Assembly: GCA_007128085.1 (NCBI GenBank)
Contig: SKYC01000414.1
Span: 1-5,908, forward strand
Length of the DNA: 5,908 nt
Direction of reading: 5' to 3'
DNA from: Saprospiraceae bacterium
GTDB lineage: Bacteria > Bacteroidota > Bacteroidia > Chitinophagales > Saprospiraceae
Part shown: positions 1 to 5,908 of the stretch, piece by piece
Layout: each line of letters begins with the position of its first letter
Numbering within the stretch: the first letter of the stretch is position 1
Notes under the pieces: generated by a model
Database searches by the model: none
What the model was told of the DNA's origin: nothing
Seen by the model: only the letters and a program-made list of their open reading frames with translations
Translations under genes and position numbers: made by a program

Positions 1-99
1 AAAAGACTCAAGTTGTTTAAAAATTGTATTCAATCGGGGAGAAAAATGAGGGTAGTTCCACAACTTTTTTGCTATTCTGCAAAGCTCTGATCAATTTAC

Positions 100-107
100 T
101 ATCTTTG
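100..107 (+). promoter_or_regulatory. Bacteroidota-type -7 promoter element
   Basis: TATCTTTG matches all six fixed positions of the Bacteroidota sigma-A -7 consensus TAnnTTTG. It lies 41 bases before the ATG at 149, which would put the transcription start near 112-115 and give a short leader of about 35 bases. The -33 element is poor: no TTG occurs at the expected spacing of about 19 bases, only a CTG at 77-79. The leader from about 121 to 148 is A/T-rich and has no Shine-Dalgarno sequence, as is usual for this phylum. The assignment is by motif and position only. Confidence 0.55.
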
Positions 108-148
108 TAAACACAATAAACTTCCGAAAATTTTAAAAATAAAACCTC

Positions 149-1717
149 ATGAGCTTTAACCCATTCACTTCTCAGTTTCTACCAAAGGCAAGCCTGATTG
201 TCCTGTGTGTACTTTTGTACTTTCCAATCTCTTCACAGGAGGCGATTCCTCCGGATCTGAATGAATGGATTGAGGAGGGAATGAGGGATTGGAACATTCC
301 CGGAATGGCTGTGGGGATAGTCAAAGACGGAGAGATCATTTACGCCAGGGGATTTGGCGAAAAAAAGCTCAACAGCGGAGATCCGGTCAATCAACACACT
401 CTTTTCGGCATAGCCTCTGTTTCTAAAAACATGACAGCTGCAGCCCTCGCCATCCTGGTCGACGAGGGTAAATTGCATTGGGACGACCGCATCACAGACC
501 ACATTCCCTGGTTTGAGTTGAGCGATCCCTGGGTGAGTAGTCAGGTCACCGTCAGAGACTTGCTCACGCACAGAGTAGGGGTCGGAAGAATGCTGGGCAA
601 TCGATTGCAGTTCATGACCTCCGAAAGCAGAGATGAGGTTCTGTACAGAATGAGGTACATGGATTTTGAAGCCCCTTTTCGCTACCAGAGTGTATACAGC
701 AATGTGATGTATTCACTGGCCGGTCAATTGATCGAGTACATCGAGGGTGTGAGTTGGGACGAATTTTTAATGACCCGGCTTTTCGGGCCTTTGGGCATGA
801 CGAATACCCTTACCAGCATTACACAGATTGAAACGGGAGCCAATATCGCACATCCCCATCAAGAGATAAAAGGGGAATTGAGGTCCATTCAATGGAGAAA
901 CTGGGACAACGCAGGACCTGCGGGAGGTGTTATTTCCTCCGTGTACGATGTCTGCCAGTGGTTGCTGATGCAACTCGGCGATGCCGGAAAATACCGAGAT
1001 ACCACCCTTATCAGTACCCGTCAAATGAATTCCATACACCGCCCCCAAATTGCCCTTCCTTCCGGCAATCCATATGCGGAACAAGCTTCCTACGGATTAG
1101 GCTGGAGAATTTCTGATTACCAGGGGGTGCGTCTGATTTCCCACGGCGGGGCAACAGATGGCTTCAACACCAGTGTATATATGGCTCCTGAGCACCAGCT
1201 CGGTATTGTGGTGGTCACCAATACATTCAATTTATTTCGAGAAGCGCTATCCTATACGCTCATAGATGCATTGGTCGGCATTGAAGCTTTCGACTGGCAC
1301 GAACACTACCTCAACCGGTACCGGGCAGCCTACGATTACGCCATGGAGGAGCGGGAAAAAATACACGCCGGGAGAATAAAAGACACCCGGCCTGCACACG
1401 AACTAAATGCCTATCTCGGAACCTATTACAACCGGGCTTACGGAGAGGTTCGGGTTTATAAAAATGACGGCAACCTGATCGTCCGATTCTGGGGCGACAG
1501 TGATCTGAGTGCTCGCCTTGAGCACTGGCACAAAGATACCTACAGAGCCATCTGGTACAACCCCGCTCAAAGAGAAGAATTTTGCTGGTTCACCACAGGC
1601 AAAAACGGAAAGCCCGACGCTTTTCATTTCGAGTTCAATCTGCGGCCAATTTTGCTACAGGCAGGCGCCTACCCTTCCAACTATACGCGCGTAGTCACTT
1701 TCGAAAAAACAGAATGA
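149..1717 (+). CDS. Exported serine hydrolase, class C beta-lactamase/PBP4* fold with C-terminal DUF3471-like domain
   Basis: A 522-residue protein of the beta-lactamase-related serine hydrolase family (Pfam Beta-lactamase). Residues 1-30 look like a signal peptide: a short polar start, a hydrophobic core (residues 15-26) and a likely cleavage near SSQ-EA. Cys20 lies inside the core without a proper lipobox, so a lipoprotein is unlikely. The three active-site motifs are visible: SVSK at 90-93 (nucleophile Ser90, base Lys93), YSN at 183-185, and HGG at 332-334 in place of the KTG triad. HxG at this site is typical of the esterase/peptidase members rather than true AmpC enzymes. The catalytic domain covers about residues 35-380. 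Residues about 415-515, beginning ELNAYLGTYYN, are rich in beta strands and resemble DUF3471, a frequent C-terminal partner. It likely acts in the periplasm on a peptide or ester, but the substrate cannot be read from sequence. It is monocistronic within the window and convergent with the downstream operon. An AmpC-type resistance role is less likely because of the length and the HGG motif. Confidence 0.9.
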   Translation: MSFNPFTSQFLPKASLIVLCVLLYFPISSQEAIPPDLNEWIEEGMRDWNIPGMAVGIVKDGEIIYARGFGEKKLNSGDPVNQHTLFGIASVSKNMTAAALAILVDEGKLHWDDRITDHIPWFELSDPWVSSQVTVRDLLTHRVGVGRMLGNRLQFMTSESRDEVLYRMRYMDFEAPFRYQSVYSNVMYSLAGQLIEYIEGVSWDEFLMTRLFGPLGMTNTLTSITQIETGANIAHPHQEIKGELRSIQWRNWDNAGPAGGVISSVYDVCQWLLMQLGDAGKYRDTTLISTRQMNSIHRPQIALPSGNPYAEQASYGLGWRISDYQGVRLISHGGATDGFNTSVYMAPEHQLGIVVVTNTFNLFREALSYTLIDALVGIEAFDWHEHYLNRYRAAYDYAMEEREKIHAGRIKDTRPAHELNAYLGTYYNRAYGEVRVYKNDGNLIVRFWGDSDLSARLEHWHKDTYRAIWYNPAQREEFCWFTTGKNGKPDAFHFEFNLRPILLQAGAYPSNYTRVVTFEKTE

Positions 1718-1828
1718 TATCGAGACGGCTTTATCTCGGGTTAGGTAGTTTCTAATGGCTGTGATTTAAATGAATGTGTGTATTAGTCTTACTAATCTAA
1801 GAGGAGCAAAAAGGGGCGATTGTTACAT

Positions 1829-1854
1829 TGACTTTAGTAGATCTACAAAAGTCA
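1829..1854. repeat. 26-base near-perfect palindrome
   Basis: The two 13-base arms (1829-1841 and 1842-1854) pair at 12 of 13 positions; the only mismatch is A1836 against A1847. The centre is the perfect palindrome GTAGATCTAC. There is no loop and no adjacent T-run, so it does not look like an intrinsic terminator. A dimeric protein binding site or a relic of a mobile element would both fit. Its function is unknown. Confidence 0.5.
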
Positions 1855-1967
1855 GAGTAAGGCAAGTTAGCTCAAAATGTGCTTGCATGGACCTTAGCCT
1901 TCTGCCTACGCCCCTAAGGGGGAGTCAGGGCGCAGTTTTGAGGATATTTTTTTAAACTTAAATTGAG

Positions 1968-1990
1968 AAAACCCACCCTTTAGGGATGGG
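1968..1990 (-). terminator. Possible terminator of the pxp operon
   Basis: Read on the minus strand, CCCA-TCCC-TAAA-GGG-TGGG forms a stem of about 7-8 base pairs with one bulged base (1986 on the plus strand), followed directly by TTTTCT. It lies about 36 bases past the pxpC stop codon, where a terminator is expected. The T-tract is short, so termination may be weak. The same stem read on the plus strand is followed a few bases later by a T5 run (1997-2001), so it could serve both convergent transcripts. Confidence 0.4.
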
Positions 1991-2026
1991 GCAAGGTTTT
2001 TGGCAATCAAAACCCCAAGATTTAAA

Positions 2027-2965
2027 TCATAGCCTTTCTAACTCACTCAATTTGTTCAGGTGGTTTTTTAATAGCTTTTGAGCCTTCAAGAGGCCGACCT
2101 CCCTGAATCTGATTTTATCGCCCGGCCTGAGTTGAGCCAATCGGTGGTGTTCGTATGTAGCTATATAGGCAATTCTCGGATATCCACCCATGGTCGGTCG
2201 ATCGGCCAATAATACAATGGGCTGTCCATTACCCGGCAGCTGCACCATTCCGAAGGCAGTGGCCGAGGATTGTATATCGTGATTATTCCCCCTACAGGCC
2301 AGTTCAGGGCCCTTTAACCTTATTCCCATTCGGTTGCTGTCCATGCTCACCTCGTATTCAGATCGCAAAAAGGCCGAAAGGGCCTCTCTTGTCAGTCTTT
2401 TTGCTTCAGGGCCCGGAATAACATCCAGGGGTTCCTTATCTGAATAATCCGGGATTAGCGCATTGGGAATCTGCTTTTCCTTAAAGACACCCCCGCTTTG
2501 CCCCCGGGGGATAATATCCCCCTTGCGGAGAGGTCTTCCTTTCCATCCACCCATCCCGGCATACAGAGAGGTGGATCTACTTCCCATAACCATCGGAACA
2601 TCAAAGCCTCCGGAAACGGCCGTATAAACTCTGCATCCCGATTTTAGGGAGTGAAAACTCAATCGATCCCCTGCACGGATCTTTAAGGTTTGGTAAAGTG
2701 GAACATTTTTCTCGTCGATACACGGCTGTATATCCGCCCCGCATACAGCTATGGCCGCATCTTCAGTAAAAACAACCGATGAACCGCCAAGTGTATCTTC
2801 CAGAACCGCACAGTTGTGAGGATTGCTCACCAGCCAATTGGCCAGCCGATAAGCATACTGATCTGTCGCCCCGGAGACCGGCATACCATAACGCTGATAA
2901 CCCCATCTTCCCCCATCCTGCAGGGTGCTCAAAAACGTCGGTCTTTCGATGATTGCTGAACCCAT
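2027..2965 (-). CDS. pxpC: 5-oxoprolinase subunit C (KipA / biotin-dependent carboxyltransferase-like family)
   Basis: A 312-residue protein, close to the roughly 310 residues of E. coli PxpC (YbgK). With PxpA and PxpB it forms the cytoplasmic ATP-dependent 5-oxoprolinase, which converts 5-oxo-L-proline to L-glutamate. Family signatures run along its whole length: TLQDGGR at 14-20, RLAN at 40-43, the VYTAVSGGFDVPMVMGSRST block at 113-132, GGWKGRPLRKGD at 139-150, GPE at 185-187, SNRMGIRL at 210-217, and GQPIVLL...PTMGGYPRIA within 247-266. Older databases call this family allophanate hydrolase subunit 2, KipA or biotin-dependent carboxyltransferase; the pxpA and pxpB neighbours favour the oxoprolinase reading. 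It is the last gene of the operon and starts 36 bases after the pxpB stop, so unlike the upstream genes it is not coupled by overlap. A purine-rich stretch (AAAGGGGG) lies about 15 bases before the ATG, too far to be a clear ribosome binding site. No truncation or missing block is seen. Confidence 0.95.
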   Translation of the reverse strand: MGSAIIERPTFLSTLQDGGRWGYQRYGMPVSGATDQYAYRLANWLVSNPHNCAVLEDTLGGSSVVFTEDAAIAVCGADIQPCIDEKNVPLYQTLKIRAGDRLSFHSLKSGCRVYTAVSGGFDVPMVMGSRSTSLYAGMGGWKGRPLRKGDIIPRGQSGGVFKEKQIPNALIPDYSDKEPLDVIPGPEAKRLTREALSAFLRSEYEVSMDSNRMGIRLKGPELACRGNNHDIQSSATAFGMVQLPGNGQPIVLLADRPTMGGYPRIAYIATYEHHRLAQLRPGDKIRFREVGLLKAQKLLKNHLNKLSELERL

Positions 2966-3001
2966 TTTTTATTCTCTGTGCCCCCTTTGAACCAGTCCGG
3001 A

Positions 3002-3730
3002 TTATTCGGGGGATTCCGTTTTACAATAATTCACTATAAAATTTCCGGCCTTCACCGCTTCTTTAATTTCGTCAAACTCCTGTTTTTCAATCCCCTTAAA
3101 AACTATTTGATCGCCCGTAGAAAATAGAAATGGATTGGCAGATCCCGCAGAAAACAATCTCAACGGGGTGGTTCCTATCCACCTCCATCCGCCCGGACTG
3201 GAAAGGGGATAAATCCCACTTTGGTCAGAGGCAATTCCCACCGCCCCGGCAGCAACCGCTTTTCTGGGACGACTCATTCTGGGCATGAACAATTTTTTGT
3301 CCAGTCCACTCAAATAGCAAAACCCGGGGGTAAAACCCATGGCGGCTATTGTGTACTTTGCTTCTGAATGCAGGTCCACAACCCTTTCCTCACTCATTTT
3401 TTTTGCCTCTGCCACCAAAGGTAGATCCGGTCCCAGGTTGCCGCCATAACAGACCGGCACCTCAAAGCTGCGAGGTCGGTGTTTTACATTGCCTGAACCG
3501 GAAGTATTAAACGCCCGAAGTTGCTGCACCAATTCTTCGTAATTAATTTCTGCAGGATTGAAAAAAACAGTCAACTCATTGTAAGAAGGGAGTAAATCGG
3601 TGACATAGGAGTAGTTATTATCTTCCACGGCAAGCAGTAATTGTCTGACAATTTCAGCGGATTCCTCTGAAAATTCATCCCCAACTCTTATACAAAGAGC
3701 GGAATCACCCACAGGTACATACCTTATCAC
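3002..3730 (-). CDS. pxpB: 5-oxoprolinase subunit B (KipI family)
   Basis: A 242-residue protein, similar in size to B. subtilis KipI and slightly longer than E. coli PxpB (YbgJ). It is the partner of PxpC in the 5-oxoprolinase complex. Visible family features: an N-terminal VGDSAL segment at 7-12; a DLLPSYNELTVFFNP stretch at 45-59 typical of the first domain; a variable linker at about 75-90; VCYGG at 93-97 opening the second, cyclophilin-like domain; GFTPGFCYLSGLD at 132-144; and the PR..RP..AVAAGAVGIA to YPLSSPGGW region at 150-182. The start codon is GTG, which overlaps the pxpA stop as GTGA. I keep it because the conserved VGDSAL lies only six residues later and no alternative start precedes that motif. 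KipI was first described in Bacillus as an inhibitor of the sporulation kinase KinA. No such partner is expected here, so the metabolic role is the better call. Confidence 0.95.
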   Translation of the reverse strand: MIRYVPVGDSALCIRVGDEFSEESAEIVRQLLLAVEDNNYSYVTDLLPSYNELTVFFNPAEINYEELVQQLRAFNTSGSGNVKHRPRSFEVPVCYGGNLGPDLPLVAEAKKMSEERVVDLHSEAKYTIAAMGFTPGFCYLSGLDKKLFMPRMSRPRKAVAAGAVGIASDQSGIYPLSSPGGWRWIGTTPLRLFSAGSANPFLFSTGDQIVFKGIEKQEFDEIKEAVKAGNFIVNYCKTESPE

Positions 3731-4494
3731 CTTTTGATTTTTTTTGTTTTTATCACTTCGATACCCTTGTTCCTCAAATGTTCAAAAAGGGTTTTTGCAA
3801 ATTCTATGGCTCCCGGATGATCTCCGTGAATGCATACGGATTCGGCCTCGATGGGAATGAACTTTCCGGATACGGTTCTGACCCTCTGCGCGCGAATCAT
3901 TTCAACCGTTCGAATACCCATCTCCAGGTGATCCCCCAAAACAGCACCCGGAAGGTTTCGCGCCCTCAATAGTCCAGAACTCTCGTACGCTCTGTCTGCA
4001 AACCCTTCACATCTTGCTGGAACTCCCCTTGTCCGGCAAAGTCGCACCAATTTTGAGCTACACTGGCCGACCAAAATCAACTGATCATCGATTTCGCGAA
4101 CCGCTTCTATCAAAACACCGGCTACTTCTTCGTTAAGGGAGGCATCGCGATACAAGGCTCCGTGAGGTTTTACGTGTACCAATTCAGCTCCGGCCCTTTC
4201 GGTCAGTTTTTTCAACTGGTAAACCTGCCCCTGAATACTTCCCTTTAATTCATCCAATGGCAAATTCATCGACCGGCGGCCAAAACCCTCCCGGTCGGGA
4301 TAGGATGGATGGGCTCCTATAAAGACTCCATTGTTCTGCGCTTGAAGGATCGCATTGTTCATACTTACTTCATCCCCCGCATGTCCTCCACAGGCTATGT
4401 TTGCAGACGAAATATAGGGCATTATTTTGGTGTCAACGCACCGAATGTCATCCAGTGGGAACTCTCCGAGATCGCAATTTAGGTCAATTCTCAT
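3727..4494 (-). CDS. pxpA: 5-oxoprolinase subunit A (LamB/YcsF family)
   Basis: A 255-residue protein of the LamB/YcsF family (E. coli PxpA/YbgL is about 244 residues), the third component of the ATP-dependent 5-oxoprolinase. The family motifs are intact: DLNCDLGE at 4-11, SSANIACGGHAGD at 29-41, GAHPSYPDREGFGR at 60-73, HVKPHGALY at 107-115, FADRAY at 165-170, and CIHGDHPGA at 221-229. The conserved His and Asp residues in these motifs line the putative active site of the barrel fold. The basic tail KTKKIKR extends past the conserved core. The ATG overlaps the stop of the transporter gene as ATGA, and its own TGA overlaps the pxpB GTG, so translation is probably coupled at both ends. The match over the full length and the pxpBC context make the assignment secure. 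Confidence 0.96.
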   Translation of the reverse strand: MRIDLNCDLGEFPLDDIRCVDTKIMPYISSANIACGGHAGDEVSMNNAILQAQNNGVFIGAHPSYPDREGFGRRSMNLPLDELKGSIQGQVYQLKKLTERAGAELVHVKPHGALYRDASLNEEVAGVLIEAVREIDDQLILVGQCSSKLVRLCRTRGVPARCEGFADRAYESSGLLRARNLPGAVLGDHLEMGIRTVEMIRAQRVRTVSGKFIPIEAESVCIHGDHPGAIEFAKTLFEHLRNKGIEVIKTKKIKR

Positions 4495-5714
4495 AACAAT
4501 TGATTGTATACATGTACCAGGCTCCTTAAACTCAGAACCAGCGCAATTAAAACGACCACAGAACCGAATATATTGGAAAACAAGCCATTGGTATATTCTC
4601 CCATGACTTTTTTACTGTTCATGGCCCCGAGCAGAAAGACGGCAATGACCGGAAGTAGAATGCCGTTGGCTGCCTGTGCAAACAGTATGGCAGTTAGTGG
4701 TCTGAAGCCCATACTGCTGAACACAATACCGGTAAACAATACGAGCATCCACACCAGTTTGAAGTGGATGGGATGAGATTTTCTGGTCCAACCCAAAATG
4801 CCGGAAGTTGCATAAGCTGCAGCCAAAGGAGCAGTAATGGCCGATGATATACCGGCTGCAAAAAGTCCTGATCCGACGAGGTAAGGGGCTGCTGCTCCCA
4901 TTACAGGTTCGGTTAAACTGGCCAGATCGGCACCGCTTTCCGGTTGTTCACCACTTATAAAAAAAAGCGTAGCAGCCGTGACAATTACCGCCATGGAAAT
5001 AAGGCCACCCAAAACGACGGAAACGAATAGATCAAGCCCCGCCATACGCACCTCTGACTTGCTTTTGTAGCGTTCCCGTATAGCGGAAGAATACAGGAAA
5101 AGATTGTAGGGAACGATGGTGGTGCCAATCAGTCCCAGCAATGTCAGCAGACTGCCATCGGGAATTTCCAGTCTCGTCATGCCCCGCAGCATTTCAGACC
5201 AATTGGGTGACAAGGCCAAAGCTGTTGTCACAAAGGCAACACTCATCAATACCACAAATACGATCAGCGTTTTTTCTATGAATTTATAACTATTGGTCAG
5301 CAAAACAAAAAAAGCAACTCCGCCAATAATAACAGACCAGAGTCCGAGCTCAATTTCTCCATTTCCGGTGATGGACTGCAACCCCAATGACGCTCCCAGT
5401 AAATTTCCCGTTTGAAAAGCCGCATTGCCCAAACCGATACTGGATATAACCAATACAGCCATCAGGATTTTTACCGGGGGATAGGTAAATTGTTTTCTCA
5501 GGGCTTCTCCCAATCCCGATTGTGTAATGATCCCCAGACGGGCTGCCATTTCCTGCAGAATAAACGTAGCGGCAATGGAGAAAATCATTCCCCACAGCAA
5601 AGCGTATCCAAACTGAGCCCCTGCCATAACACAGGTGGTGATCGTCCCCGGTCCAATGAATGCCGCAGTAACCAATGCGCCGGGTCCAAACTTAAATTTC
5701 CTTTTGTCTTTCAT
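4491..5714 (-). CDS. NRAMP-superfamily transporter lacking the metal-binding residues; putative 5-oxoproline importer
   Basis: A 407-residue inner-membrane protein, almost entirely hydrophobic segments (about 11 predicted helices by eye), with the NRAMP fold. The first helix reads FIGPGTITT (19-27), where classical NRAMP metal transporters have DPGN: the metal-binding Asp and Asn are replaced by Gly21 and Thr24. The sixth helix reads TTIVPYNLFLYSS (198-210), where classical members have MPH-N-L: Met becomes Val201 and His becomes Tyr203, while Pro202, Asn204 and Leu205 remain. AQAANGILLP later in the protein matches the helix 10 region. All four signature metal ligands are therefore altered, and divalent metal transport is unlikely. 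B. subtilis YcsG is an NRAMP-family protein encoded next to ycsF (pxpA) in the kip operon, which parallels this arrangement. The gene is first in the operon and overlaps pxpA by four bases. I infer uptake of 5-oxoproline or a related compound; the substrate is not proven by the sequence. No Shine-Dalgarno precedes the ATG. Confidence 0.85.
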   Translation of the reverse strand: MKDKRKFKFGPGALVTAAFIGPGTITTCVMAGAQFGYALLWGMIFSIAATFILQEMAARLGIITQSGLGEALRKQFTYPPVKILMAVLVISSIGLGNAAFQTGNLLGASLGLQSITGNGEIELGLWSVIIGGVAFFVLLTNSYKFIEKTLIVFVVLMSVAFVTTALALSPNWSEMLRGMTRLEIPDGSLLTLLGLIGTTIVPYNLFLYSSAIRERYKSKSEVRMAGLDLFVSVVLGGLISMAVIVTAATLFFISGEQPESGADLASLTEPVMGAAAPYLVGSGLFAAGISSAITAPLAAAYATSGILGWTRKSHPIHFKLVWMLVLFTGIVFSSMGFRPLTAILFAQAANGILLPVIAVFLLGAMNSKKVMGEYTNGLFSNIFGSVVVLIALVLSLRSLVHVYNQLL

Positions 5715-5786
5715 GCAGCCGCAATGATAAGGTTATTTTGACAATTTTTCAGGGTCGATTGCCATGTGCAATTGGCGGTTATACAT

Positions 5787-5821
5787 CGTTCAGGGAAATG
5801 CCTCCGGCATTTCCCTGAACG
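5787..5821. repeat. Perfect 16-bp stem hairpin (REP-like unit 1)
   Basis: Arms 5787-5802 and 5806-5821 are exact reverse complements around a three-base loop (TCC); the core is AAATGCC-TCC-GGCATTT. There is no T-run after the stem on either strand, so an intrinsic terminator is unlikely. It lies 73 bases upstream of the operon start. It shares 25 of 33 aligned bases with the hairpin at 5837-5869, which indicates a repeat family rather than an isolated palindrome. Confidence 0.75.
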
Positions 5822-5822
5822 T

Positions 5823-5908
5823 CCAGTGGCTATGCGCTTCGGGCATATGCCTGCGGCACATCCCCGAACAATGGCTAAAACGCCATTGAAACGGCGCATT
5901 GCCACTGG
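5823..5908. repeat. Branched inverted repeat enclosing two hairpins (REP-like unit 2), reaching the window edge
   Basis: The outer arms 5823-5837 and 5894-5908 pair at 14 of 15 positions (single T-T mismatch at 5831/5900). They enclose two further hairpins: 5838-5868, with 14-base arms pairing at 12 of 14 positions around loop TGC, and 5869-5888, with a perfect 7-bp stem CAATGGC/GCCATTG around TAAAAC. The whole 86 bases can thus fold into a three-way-junction structure as single-stranded DNA or RNA. This is typical of REP/REPIN-like or other small non-autonomous elements. The element may continue past the end of the window. An open frame crossing it on the minus strand (5711-5905) is explained by these palindromes. 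Confidence 0.65.

Larger units (their letters stand above)
1718..2026. other. Convergent intergenic region with several inverted repeats
   Basis: This 309-base gap separates the 3' ends of the serine hydrolase gene and pxpC. I find no convincing gene: the one open frame (1770-1955, plus) has no family resemblance, and its C-terminal part reads through a G/C-run palindrome. Contents from left to right: a weak hairpin CGAGA/TCTCG at about 1724-1741; a 6-bp hairpin ATTAGT/ACTAAT at 1782-1796; a near-perfect palindrome at 1829-1854; a short CCCC-TAA-GGGG hairpin at 1911-1921 followed by a T7 run at 1947-1953; a hairpin at 1972-1990; and a GGTTTT/AAAACC stem at 1995-2014. The CCCCTAAGGGG and CCCTTTAGGG elements resemble degenerate copies of palindromes common between Bacteroidota genes. 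Confidence 0.6.

Noticed and set aside
10..66. Inverted pair AAGTTGT (10-16) / ACAACTT (60-66) followed by T-run
   Set aside because: A 7-bp stem with a loop of more than 40 bases is too weak to support a terminator or attenuator and is likely by chance in this A/T-rich region.
1770..1955. Plus-strand open frame of 61 codons in the convergent gap
   Set aside because: It has no family resemblance and no ribosome binding site, and its end is simply translation through the C-run/G-run palindrome and T-run.
2027..3730. Reading pxpB/pxpC as allophanate hydrolase (urea amidolyase) subunits or as KinA inhibitor proteins
   Set aside because: There is no urea carboxylase or amidase domain nearby, and the adjacent pxpA completes the known three-subunit 5-oxoprolinase set.
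4491..5714. Annotation as a manganese/iron (MntH) transporter
   Set aside because: The Asp, Asn, Met and His of the DPGN and MPH motifs are all replaced, and the operon context is 5-oxoproline metabolism rather than metal homeostasis.
5722..5729. TATCATTG on the minus strand as a -7 element for the operon
   Set aside because: It matches five of six fixed positions, but no TTG lies at the proper spacing upstream, and the transcription start would fall at or within the ATG. The real operon promoter is not identified; it may lie further upstream or within the repeat region.
5711..5905. Minus-strand open frame of 64 codons overlapping the transporter start
   Set aside because: It runs through the hairpin cluster, its product has no recognisable family features and is rich in Arg and Cys as expected from palindromic non-coding DNA, and it overlaps the well-supported start of the transporter gene.

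Overview
The window looks like a chromosomal stretch from a member of the Bacteroidota. This rests on the non-coding signals rather than on a marker gene. The first gene is preceded by an exact match to the Bacteroidota sigma-factor -7 element (TAnnTTTG), its start codon sits behind an A/T-rich leader with no Shine-Dalgarno sequence, and the gaps contain pyrimidine-then-G-run palindromes of the kind common between genes in that phylum. The exact genus cannot be told from here.

Layout. Positions 1-148 are the upstream region of a plus-strand gene. Positions 149-1717 encode an exported serine hydrolase of the class C beta-lactamase / penicillin-binding fold with a C-terminal DUF3471-like domain. 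Positions 1718-2026 are a convergent intergenic gap with several inverted repeats and a possible terminator. Positions 5714 down to 2027 (minus strand) form a tight four-gene operon, in transcription order: an NRAMP-superfamily transporter, pxpA, pxpB, pxpC. Positions 5715-5908 are the upstream region of this operon and hold a cluster of strong hairpins that resembles a REP-type repetitive element running up to the window edge.

How the genes work together. PxpA, PxpB and PxpC are the three subunits of the prokaryotic ATP-dependent 5-oxoprolinase, which opens 5-oxo-L-proline (pyroglutamate) to L-glutamate. The first three genes overlap by four bases each (ATGA, then GTGA), so transporter, PxpA and PxpB are probably translationally coupled; pxpC follows after a 36-base gap. 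The transporter belongs to the NRAMP fold family but lacks the residues that bind divalent metal in classical NRAMP proteins (Asp and Asn of DPGN, Met and His of MPH). Together with its position at the head of a 5-oxoprolinase operon, this suggests it carries 5-oxoproline or a related organic substrate rather than a metal. That is the most interesting biological point in the window. The serine hydrolase is convergent with the operon and shows no evident functional link to it.
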